This document shows, in pieces, positions 42,890-50,544 of a DNA stretch of 64,000 nt. How positions within the stretch are numbered: the first letter of the stretch is position 1; every line of letters begins with the position of its first letter. A model generated the notes under the pieces. The model worked only from the letters and a program-made list of their open reading frames with translations, made no database searches and had not been told where the DNA came from. The translations under genes and the position numbers were made by a program. The stretch comes from Porphyromonadaceae bacterium UBA2751 (GTDB lineage: Bacteria; Bacteroidota; Bacteroidia; Bacteroidales; Muribaculaceae), in contig DEJJ01000029.1 in the NCBI GenBank assembly GCA_002353285.1, positions 1 through 64,000 on the forward strand, read 5' to 3'.

Positions 42890-45331
42890 ATGGAAAAGAG
42901 AATTGTTACCTTCTTAATGCTTATGGTATGCGCCATTGGTGCGATGGCACAGCAATATAGTGTTCAATGTCAAGTGAACGACAGCAAGGGCGAGGGTGTC
43001 CCTTTTGCCACAATCTACATTTATAATATAGGTGACACAACCAAGGTAGTGAGCAGTGGAGTGAGCGACGCCTTTGGCAATGTGAACCACCACCTCGCAA
43101 ATCCTGGCAGTTACTTGATGCGTGTGCATTTTGTGGGGATGGCGACACAAAGCCGAACCTTCGAGATTAGTGCATCGTCGCCTGTTGCAAAACTTGGCAC
43201 AATAGTTCTCAATACTGAATCAACTATGCTCAAAGAAGTGACTGTTAAAGCCCAACGCCAACTAGTGACCTCCGAGATTGATCGCCTCACCTACGATGTG
43301 CAAGCCGATGCCGACAGCCGCACCAGCAACGTGCTCGACATGCTAAGGAAGGTGCCTATGGTATCGGTCGACGGCAAGGATGATATTTTAGTGAAAGGCT
43401 CTTCTTCGTTTAAAGTGTATCGCAATGGTCATCCCGACCCTGCCTTGAGCGGCCAGAACATGAAGGATGTGCTCAAGGCAATCCCAGCCAGCACCATCAA
43501 GAAGATAGAGGTGATAACCGACCCTGGAGCAAAATATGATGCTGAGGGTACCGAGTCCATTCTCAACATCGTGACTGTGGGCGGCAGTGGCTCGTTTATG
43601 CAGGGCGTGATGGGCACGGTAAGTTTGGGTGTTGACAACACCGGTAGCCCCAATGCCAATGCAAGCGTCGTCACGCAGATTGGAAAAGTGGTGGCCTCGG
43701 TAAACTATGGCTACAATAATAAGAATCGCCACTACGACCACAACATCATGGAGAGCGAGCACACCTATGCCACTACGGGCAACTCATTGCATAGCCACAA
43801 CGAAACTCGCGGCTCTTTCAATTTCCACTACGGCACCCTTAGTGCGAGTTGGGAACCTGACACGCTGAATCTCGTTTCGCTCTCGTTTGGCGGCTACTAT
43901 TATGACCACCGTTCCGATGGTGTCAACAACGCTCGCATGACCGACCGCGATGGGAACGTCCTGTATCGCTACACTACCACCGGTCGTGTCCCCAAGAGTG
44001 GCTCCTATTACCTGCATGGGCGTGTCGACTACCAGCACACGATGCGCAATCCTGGAGAGATGCTGACCCTCAGCTACATGCTTTCTACCAGTCATAATAA
44101 TCTAAAGAGCATCAGTTCATTCAGCGATATGCTCAATTGTCCATTCCCCTACACTGGACAAACCACCGACACCAAGGAGACCTTTGCCGAGCACACATTC
44201 CAGCTCGACTGGACTCGCCCATTCGCTAAGTATCACACTATTGAGACAGGACTGAAGTACATCAATCGCTTCAACACGAGCGAGGGAACTTTTGGATTTG
44301 ATGGTGCGCCCGAGATGGATAACACCACGCTTTTCAACCACCGCACCCATGTGGCAGCCGCCTACTTGAGTTATCGTTTCAGTAAGGGCAACTGGGCGGC
44401 CCGAGCAGGACTGCGCTATGAGTATAGCCGCCTCAATGCCGAGTTCCCCGACGGTGTGCAGGCCAACTATCATCGCAACTTGAATGACTGGGTGCCCGAC
44501 TTGAGTGTGCGATACAAGTTTAACGATGCGCATAGCCTCAAGATTAATTATTCCACAAGCATCCGTCGCCCAGGTATCAACTATTTGAATCCGGCTGTTG
44601 AGGAAGACCCCACAAGCCGCAAGTTTGGCAACCCTCACCTCGGCAGTTCGCTCAACCATTCAATCAGCATGACTTATATGAAGATTGGCGGCAAGCTAAC
44701 CTTCAACCTCAGCCCCAGCATCTCGTTCAGCAACAACCGCATAACCAGAATTCAGTACACCGATGGCGATGTGCTGGTTTCGACCTATGCCAACACGCTC
44801 AAGAGCCGCTACTTTAACCTAAGTGGTTTCATGCAGTGGGCGATTGGTCCAACCACAAGTTTCACACTCAATGGCAGCGTAGGGCATTACAACTATGAGA
44901 GCAGTGACCTCAACTTGAAAAACAATCGATGGGTGGCGTTCTACTATGCACAGATCACTCAGCAGCTGCCCTGGAAGTTGCGGTTTGCTGCAACCTTGAG
45001 CGGGCGCAGTGGCGGCATCAATGGTCTCTATGGTCACCACACAGGCACTATGTACTATAACTTTAGCCTCCAGCGCTCATTCCTCAAGGACGACCGCCTC
45101 ACGGTGCACCTAAGCACTGCTAACCTCTTCAATTCCAGCAAGTACAACAAGATTACCATGTACACTACCCATGGCGACTACACAGGTCGGGACCGTGCTT
45201 GGCAGTTTATGCGTGAGTTCAGGATAACCGTGACCTACCGTTTTGGCTCCCTCAAGGCGGGCGTGAAGAAAACCAACAAGACCATCCAGAATAACGACCT
45301 CGAGGGCGGTTCGGGACAAGGAGGTAATTGA
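42890..45331 (+). CDS. Outer-membrane beta-barrel receptor with carboxypeptidase-regulatory-like domain
   Basis: An 813-residue exported protein: signal peptide (1 to about 20, ending GAMAQ), carboxypeptidase-D regulatory-like domain (about 22-105), plug-like domain (TVKAQRQLVTSEIDRLTYDV, then LDMLRKVPMVSVDG and KIEVITDPGAKYDAEGTES), and a C-terminal OMP_b-brl-type barrel. It starts at the ATG 28 bp after a -7 element; an earlier TTG lies within the promoter. It is preceded by the same operator pair as the LuxR-type gene, so it is probably that regulator's target. No SusD-like gene follows, so it is not a classic polysaccharide-uptake pair. Confidence 0.83.
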   Translation: MEKRIVTFLMLMVCAIGAMAQQYSVQCQVNDSKGEGVPFATIYIYNIGDTTKVVSSGVSDAFGNVNHHLANPGSYLMRVHFVGMATQSRTFEISASSPVAKLGTIVLNTESTMLKEVTVKAQRQLVTSEIDRLTYDVQADADSRTSNVLDMLRKVPMVSVDGKDDILVKGSSSFKVYRNGHPDPALSGQNMKDVLKAIPASTIKKIEVITDPGAKYDAEGTESILNIVTVGGSGSFMQGVMGTVSLGVDNTGSPNANASVVTQIGKVVASVNYGYNNKNRHYDHNIMESEHTYATTGNSLHSHNETRGSFNFHYGTLSASWEPDTLNLVSLSFGGYYYDHRSDGVNNARMTDRDGNVLYRYTTTGRVPKSGSYYLHGRVDYQHTMRNPGEMLTLSYMLSTSHNNLKSISSFSDMLNCPFPYTGQTTDTKETFAEHTFQLDWTRPFAKYHTIETGLKYINRFNTSEGTFGFDGAPEMDNTTLFNHRTHVAAAYLSYRFSKGNWAARAGLRYEYSRLNAEFPDGVQANYHRNLNDWVPDLSVRYKFNDAHSLKINYSTSIRRPGINYLNPAVEEDPTSRKFGNPHLGSSLNHSISMTYMKIGGKLTFNLSPSISFSNNRITRIQYTDGDVLVSTYANTLKSRYFNLSGFMQWAIGPTTSFTLNGSVGHYNYESSDLNLKNNRWVAFYYAQITQQLPWKLRFAATLSGRSGGINGLYGHHTGTMYYNFSLQRSFLKDDRLTVHLSTANLFNSSKYNKITMYTTHGDYTGRDRAWQFMREFRITVTYRFGSLKAGVKKTNKTIQNNDLEGGSGQGGN

Positions 45332-45574
45332 TGGAATAGAACTATTATTGCACCAATACTGAACACCTGATTTTTTCAGTTAAAAGCCTTATTAATAGTT
45401 CGTGATAAGGGCTAAGATTTCGGGCAGAGCCATTGAACAAAAAATGCTTTACAAAGCCTATTTTATAAAATCTTTGCTATCTTTGTAACGAAAAATATAT
45501 GGATTGTGTCAAAAGCAAGGATTATATCAGTAAAACTGACCAAGAGAACAGGCTTATTATCACAACGTTAGGTT
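45332..45574 (+). other. Intergenic region with promoter for the hypothetical gene
   Basis: TATCTTTG (45478-45485) matches TAnnTTTG and would give a leader of about 83 nt. A short imperfect stem near 45386-45412 may be a terminator of the barrel gene. Confidence 0.45.
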
Positions 45575-46648
45575 ATGAAAAACAAACTATTTATAATTAT
45601 CATGACTTTGATGTGCTCATCATTTGTGTGTGCAGCACAAAACTTGATGCTCGACACCGAAGTGCCCGACACATCAATCGCTGTTATAGGATATTTTTGC
45701 AAAAATGACAGCATGATGTTCCGTAAAACCTACTCCAAAATTAAGGTCGAAAAGGGTGACACAATTGTTGATGATGCGTATACCGAAGACTTTTTAATTG
45801 TGGTAACCGATTCAACAAGCACTGGTTATAAAATGAAATTAATACCAGTAGCTTTTGATTACAGTGAGGAATCCGACTCGATACACCGCATTATGCAGGT
45901 AAAACTTAGTGAGCTATCTAAAGATTTAGTGTGCGAGTTCACTACCGACGAGATTGGCAGGGTGCAAAATATTATCAACTGGAGGGAGATACGCGACAAG
46001 ATGAAGGTGGGAATCAAAGGAATGTGCGACACACTTTACAGCACCGTTCCCTTCTTGAATGATGTCATGCCTCGCAAGCAAGTAGAAAACACATTGTTGT
46101 TGAGATTCTCAACCGAACAAGGTGTTCGTGAGGCTTATAACGAACTTAATGAACTATTTGGCCTGCATGGCAATATATTTGATATTGGTGACTCCGAAAT
46201 TGACACTCAAGCCAACGGTTATCCTATGCATGTCACGGCAAGTATTGGATATAATCCTATTGAGAATGAAGATAATGACTTTGATGGTGATTATTCAATC
46301 CTAAGCTATTCAGTCACAACAGTGCCCATTGAAGATATGCTTGATTTGGGACTTGGCAGCATGGGATTGATGATGACTGATGCCATAAGCGACTCGCTTG
46401 CCAATCACCGCAAAGAAATGCTTGACTCTATCACTGCTGCCATGCCCGATGGGAACAAGAATATCAAGATCATCAACGAGGAATATTACAGTTACTTCTT
46501 TAATGGATGGCCCAAAGAATGCTACAACCAGAAAACAAGTGGCTATGGCTTGGGAGAGCGCATTGAGACAACACACATTGAGTGGACCATGTGTCGCTGG
46601 AGCCTTGTAATTCCTCAAGACGAAGATCAACCATCGCACAATATTTAG
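45575..46648 (+). CDS. Secreted protein of unknown function
   Basis: I do not recognise this 357-residue protein. The N terminus is a clear signal peptide (1 to about 21, ending VCAAQ) and there is no lipobox or other membrane helix. The rest is acidic and moderately rich in Asp, Ser and Thr. Composition is AT-richer than the core genes. It lies just outside the left edge of the putative tRNA-linked island. Confidence 0.65.
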   Translation: MKNKLFIIIMTLMCSSFVCAAQNLMLDTEVPDTSIAVIGYFCKNDSMMFRKTYSKIKVEKGDTIVDDAYTEDFLIVVTDSTSTGYKMKLIPVAFDYSEESDSIHRIMQVKLSELSKDLVCEFTTDEIGRVQNIINWREIRDKMKVGIKGMCDTLYSTVPFLNDVMPRKQVENTLLLRFSTEQGVREAYNELNELFGLHGNIFDIGDSEIDTQANGYPMHVTASIGYNPIENEDNDFDGDYSILSYSVTTVPIEDMLDLGLGSMGLMMTDAISDSLANHRKEMLDSITAAMPDGNKNIKIINEEYYSYFFNGWPKECYNQKTSGYGLGERIETTHIEWTMCRWSLVIPQDEDQPSHNI

Positions 46649-47064
46649 CGCTACAAACCATAAAGTTATACCGTTCATTCTTAGCTTGCCATAATTTGGT
46701 GAGCTCTTTCGTCTATTAACAAAACTTTTCTTCTTTTGATGTGTAACCCAACGCAAAAGCACTATGATTGACACACCACAACTGGCTCAACCGATTTCCT
46801 CATTAAAGAATCCCGATAATAAAAAAATAAGGGCAACCTGTTAATCAACAAGCTGCCTTCATTTTGCGGAAAGAGAGGGAATTTATGTATTCCTCTTTTT
46901 TTAGGCAACAATAACTGATTTTCAAATAGTTACATCTTTGATTATTGCCGTTTTTGGTCGTTTTTCGCTTATTACCGTCCCTATATCGCCCCAGCACGAA
47001 GACCTTTTAGCTCGCTGATAAACTGTTAACAAACTCTGATTATTTATTATAAAGTTACATTTAA
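46649..47064. other. Intergenic region with displaced tRNA-Ser end; putative left island boundary
   Basis: No gene is supported. At 46862-46880 a 19-bp sequence TTTTGCGGAAAGAGAGGGA is identical to the 3' end of the tRNA-Ser gene plus flank at 52784-52802. Just before it (about 46830-46860) is a decayed version of the stem-loop that follows the tRNA. At 46976-46985 CGTCCCTATA repeats a motif found at 52715-52724. A small imperfect stem with a T-run follows at about 46874-46902. Confidence 0.6.
46862..46880. repeat. Putative att direct repeat, left copy
   Basis: 19 bp identical to 52784-52802 in the same orientation; in the right copy it covers the acceptor-stem end of tRNA-Ser. Duplication of a tRNA 3' end is the normal footprint of tyrosine-recombinase integration. 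Confidence 0.65.
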
Positions 47065-48207
47065 TTATTTGTTCTCTTTTAAGAAAGCACAGTATTCCTC
47101 CAATGATTTTTTCATAACCTCTTTAGGAATTAGTTTGCGCTGATACTCGGCTATCATTGTTGGACTTAATGATCGGCTCAATGTATATTCCACCATGCTC
47201 CTGTCGGCCGAAGGACAAAGAATAATGCCAATGCTCGGATTCTCATTATCTCGTTTCACATCACGATCCAGTGCTTCGAGATACATATCCATCTTACCCA
47301 CAAACTCAGGCTGAAAATCAACTGCCTTCAGTTCTATCGCCACCAAACATTGCAAAGCTCGATGGAAAAACAACAAGTCGATTCTTTTTGTGGAACCACC
47401 TACTTGTACTCCAAATTCACTCTCAATGAACAAAAAATCTTTGCCCAACTCTAAAATAAACGCTTTCATGTGCTCAAGCAAACCTTTGTGTAAATGGTGC
47501 TCATTATGCTTTTGGGGCAAATTGAGAAAGTCGACAACCGCTTTGTCTTTGAGCATAAACTCCGATTGAGGATAATCAGCTAGCAGTTTGGGCGACAACA
47601 TTTTTTCCTTGTCCATTAATGACGAGAAGGTCTGATTAATAATGCAACGACGCAACTCCTCAGTCTTCAGACCTTGATGCCGAGCGTATAGCATATAGAA
47701 TATACGCTCCTCATCATTGCGACAGCGGTTCATGATTTCCACATGATTGGTAAACGTTGTAATTGTTAATAATGCTGGAATTTGTTTGTTATTCGTTGTT
47801 TCTAATTGTGCAGTTGGCAACTGCACAATTGTGGTATCTTGAATTTGTGCAGTTGGCAATTGCACAAATTCATTGATATTTAATTGTGAAATACGGTCAA
47901 TGAATATAGGTCGGCTATAAACATCATAAAATTTTACCATGTTATAAAGATTCCTTTTGCTCAAACCTCGTCGCCTTGGATTTTGCCGTTTTAGATAGTC
48001 TGCTAAGTCACCGACAACTTTCGTCCCCCATCGGGCAGACTTAAGTTGCAGTGAAATATATTGACCTATTTCCCAATACATCTGCAATGCTGTTGTATTA
48101 ACCATAGCTATTGCTGATGAGCGATACCTCTCAATCAACGAGTTGACAAACTCGAATTGAGTTTCCAGTTCGGACTGGTTAGGAACAATAGTGATGTTTT
48201 CTGCCAT
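47065..48207 (-). CDS. YhcG/DUF1016 family PD-(D/E)XK nuclease-like protein
   Basis: A 380-residue protein with an N-terminal DUF1016 domain (about 15-110: YWEIGQYIS, GLSKRNLYNMVKFYDVY) and a C-terminal YhcG nuclease domain with D277 (TKRIDLLFF), E292 and K294 (AIELK). The role of the family is not settled; it is common in mobile and defence-linked regions. The start at 48207 is preceded by -7 element TACCTTTG (48230-48237); the longer frame overlaps it. Between the domains VQLPTAQ occurs twice, each encoded by a near-perfect DNA palindrome. AT-rich. Confidence 0.85.
   Translation of the reverse strand: MAENITIVPNQSELETQFEFVNSLIERYRSSAIAMVNTTALQMYWEIGQYISLQLKSARWGTKVVGDLADYLKRQNPRRRGLSKRNLYNMVKFYDVYSRPIFIDRISQLNINEFVQLPTAQIQDTTIVQLPTAQLETTNNKQIPALLTITTFTNHVEIMNRCRNDEERIFYMLYARHQGLKTEELRRCIINQTFSSLMDKEKMLSPKLLADYPQSEFMLKDKAVVDFLNLPQKHNEHHLHKGLLEHMKAFILELGKDFLFIESEFGVQVGGSTKRIDLLFFHRALQCLVAIELKAVDFQPEFVGKMDMYLEALDRDVKRDNENPSIGIILCPSADRSMVEYTLSRSLSPTMIAEYQRKLIPKEVMKKSLEEYCAFLKENK
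47804..47871. repeat. Two palindromic repeats within the yhcG-like gene
   Basis: First palindrome 47804-47830: 13-bp perfect arms (AATTGTGCAGTTG) around one base. Second palindrome 47841-47871: 15-bp arms with a single mismatch around one base. They share TTGTGCAGTTGGCAA and encode VQLPTAQ twice. Confidence 0.85.
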
Positions 48208-48229
48208 AATCTCTATGCTTTTAATGCCA

Positions 48230-48237
48230 CAAAGGTA
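48230..48237 (-). promoter_or_regulatory. -7 element for the yhcG-like gene
   Basis: TACCTTTG on the minus strand matches TAnnTTTG, 22 bp before the ATG. Confidence 0.5.
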
Positions 48238-48364
48238 CAAACAATAGACTTAATAAATTAGTTTTTCTGAAAAATAAAGCATCAGTTTATTTCCACTTAT
48301 TCAAAAAAATTTCTTCTTTTGTTTGAAAAGTGGGGGGTGATGTGTTATATATATGTAAAGTTAG

Positions 48365-48372
48365 TAATTTTG
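48365..48372 (+). promoter_or_regulatory. -7 element for the ECF sigma operon
   Basis: TAATTTTG matches TAnnTTTG, 23 bp before the ATG; no -33 element is evident. Confidence 0.45.
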
Positions 48373-48395
48373 TCGGCAACTTACGAGATTTGTAA

Positions 48396-48896
48396 ATGAA
48401 TATTGACGCATTTGAACTGATAGCTCCACAGCTGAGGACTGCTGCTATAAATAAAGCGACAGCAATGGGCCTCGACTATGACGAGTCGCAAGACATCGCC
48501 CAGGAGACGCTGTTGCGACTATGGCAGATGCGTGACGACAGTCGGCTCTACAATCCTGTGGGTTTTGCCGCAGTGATTGCACACCGATTATCGCTGAACC
48601 ACTTGCGTCGCAAGCCTCCGCTTCCGTTAGAGAGCGAGGAGCCCGCAAGTCAGACCAATCCATCGCCGTTGGACGAAATCATACAGCAAGAGGACGTGCA
48701 TTGGCTCGAACAGAAAATCAAGGAGCTGCCATCCACCCTGCACGCAGTGTTGAAAATGCGTCAGGAAGAGCGATACTCCAACCAGCAGATTGCAACTCTG
48801 CTCGGAATAAAGGAAGACAGCGTGAGCACATTGCTCGCAAGAGCACGAAGGCAACTTATGGAACAAATCAAGCAACTACGCAGAGAACGACAATGA
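48396..48896 (+). CDS. ECF-type RNA polymerase sigma factor
   Basis: A 166-residue sigma-70 family factor with region 2 (about 20-75: YDESQDIAQETLLRLWQ) and region 4 (about 105-160: SNQQIATLLGIKEDSVSTLLARAR). Its stop overlaps the ATG of the next gene (ATGA), which encodes a membrane protein likely to be its anti-sigma factor. Its targets may include the barrel gene at 50545, the last member of the cluster; that is inference from position. Confidence 0.88.
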   Translation: MNIDAFELIAPQLRTAAINKATAMGLDYDESQDIAQETLLRLWQMRDDSRLYNPVGFAAVIAHRLSLNHLRRKPPLPLESEEPASQTNPSPLDEIIQQEDVHWLEQKIKELPSTLHAVLKMRQEERYSNQQIATLLGIKEDSVSTLLARARRQLMEQIKQLRRERQ

Positions 48897-49612
48897 AACC
48901 ATATTCACGACATCAGATAGAGGCTTTGCTCGACAAATTCATGGCGGGCAAGACCTCCATTGAGGAGGAGTCGTTGCTGAGCCAATATTTCAGTACGGCT
49001 CACGACGTGCCAGCCGAATGGGAAGATTATCAGGCTTTGTTCGGCTACATCGACCGTGGGCTGGAAGGAGACTTGCTTCCCGAAACATCCTCACCATCAC
49101 ATCGCAAGTGGCTTTGGTGGATTCCCGCAGCGGCAGCGGCAATCGTGGCACTCGTTTTCGGCTTTAAAGTTTTAAACAAACCCGAAACCACACAGCCTAT
49201 TTCATCGCCGATAATCGCTCAAAAGGCAGAACCAAAAGATGAGACGATTGACCAGAAAACCGGCAATCCTCATGAGGCTGAGAACGAATCAGCTGACAAA
49301 AACATTTCTGCACCTACTAAAGCAGACGTCGTTGCAATCAAGCAACAATCGAGAAAACAAAAGCATTCTTTGACTGTCTCACATCATGAGGCACAAACCA
49401 ATCTGATAGAACAGAACGAACGGCTTTTGCAAGAGAACGGGCGGCTACAACGCGAACTTGAAGAACTGAACCAGCGAGCCATCATCATCGACATGGAAGC
49501 CATGGGCTACCAAGCCGTGAAGGACGAGTCCGGCTCAATAATTTATGTGGATATGCAACAAGAGATAGATAATCAATTCAACAACCAATCAACTAACATA
49601 CCAGGATTATGA
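48893..49612 (+). CDS. Probable membrane anti-sigma factor
   Basis: A 239-residue protein with an acidic N-terminal cytoplasmic part (about 1-68, including ALLDKFMAGKTSIEEESLLSQY, a pattern common in Bacteroidetes anti-sigma-like proteins), one membrane helix (about 72-93), and an extracytoplasmic region with a coiled-coil (about 180-210). It overlaps the sigma gene by 4 nt and the following gene by 4 nt. The open frame continues upstream inside the sigma gene, but the overlapping ATG is the natural start. No zinc-binding anti-sigma motif is visible. Confidence 0.7.
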   Translation: MKPYSRHQIEALLDKFMAGKTSIEEESLLSQYFSTAHDVPAEWEDYQALFGYIDRGLEGDLLPETSSPSHRKWLWWIPAAAAAIVALVFGFKVLNKPETTQPISSPIIAQKAEPKDETIDQKTGNPHEAENESADKNISAPTKADVVAIKQQSRKQKHSLTVSHHEAQTNLIEQNERLLQENGRLQRELEELNQRAIIIDMEAMGYQAVKDESGSIIYVDMQQEIDNQFNNQSTNIPGL

Positions 49613-50433
49613 AAACAAAGTATATTATCATTGCACTGACATTGTTCATCGCACCTGCGGTGACGGCACAAGATTATTTCGCTAAGTTGAGATATTACTT
49701 TGGAGATAATTCACCCATCGTCAACCAACAGAATACGCTGAAGGTTCACAACACCTTTTCCAACCCCGAGAACGGGGAGAAAGAAGGCGAGCTCACAATC
49801 TATAAATTTGTATTGCCTGAATCTGACGTCAGTTACACCGACAGCGTGAGAGTGCAGTATGAGGCCATCAGCCAAGCGATGGACGATGGCAAGATTCCCA
49901 GACGCGGCATCTACACTCTTTGGAGCATCACCGGCAATAAAGACCGTTCTTATACTGGGTATCGCTTGTATCATAATAAAAGCGAGTTCACACTTGTGGG
50001 AACTGAATCCGACAACTGCTACACAGTAGGACTGATCAACGAGGATGACACACAGTTCAGAACTACTTACACCATAGAGTGGAGCGAAATGTCAGATGGC
50101 GGAGTCACAGGTAGGCTGATCACCACATACGCACCCATAAAACCACAAATAGAATCTCCCACAGTTACCCCACCTTTAGAGCAAAAGAACGATAACAAAA
50201 TGTGGATGAGAAAACTGTTCTTTTATCTTGACAAGCTCAAAGACGGCGAATCTCTGTATCTATCCGGGCTTTACTCATTGGCGAAAGACTGTGCCATGCT
50301 CGACCATGACGATTTAAAGGTAGCAATCGGTCAAATCAAACTCACAAAATCAGAGTTGGAGCGAAAGCACAAAGACGATTCAAGTATTCTCCTTCTGAAA
50401 CAAGTCATTGAAATACTTGAAACAAGTTGGTAA
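49609..50433 (+). CDS. Secreted protein of unknown function in the sigma operon
   Basis: A 274-residue exported protein (signal peptide about 1-20, ending AVTAQ). The first ~160 residues look beta-rich; after a Pro-rich linker the last ~80 are probably helical. I recognise no family. It overlaps the anti-sigma gene by 4 nt (ATGA), so it is translated with it; it may be a periplasmic signal or sensor component. Confidence 0.65.
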   Translation: MKTKYIIIALTLFIAPAVTAQDYFAKLRYYFGDNSPIVNQQNTLKVHNTFSNPENGEKEGELTIYKFVLPESDVSYTDSVRVQYEAISQAMDDGKIPRRGIYTLWSITGNKDRSYTGYRLYHNKSEFTLVGTESDNCYTVGLINEDDTQFRTTYTIEWSEMSDGGVTGRLITTYAPIKPQIESPTVTPPLEQKNDNKMWMRKLFFYLDKLKDGESLYLSGLYSLAKDCAMLDHDDLKVAIGQIKLTKSELERKHKDDSSILLLKQVIEILETSW

Positions 50434-50544
50434 TTCAATCTAAACAGGAAGCACTCTTAACCATATAATTTTATAACACCGTTTATGTGACCAAGATCAT
50501 GTAAACAGCCATAACTATGTCTATTTATCAAAAAACTCACCAAT

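Noticed and set aside
38704..45331. Classic polysaccharide utilisation locus
   Set aside because: No SusD homologue, no secreted glycoside hydrolase and no hybrid two-component or SusR-type regulator accompany the barrel genes.
46310..46774. 154-residue open frame on the minus strand
   Set aside because: Mostly antisense to the secreted-protein gene; no promoter or domain.
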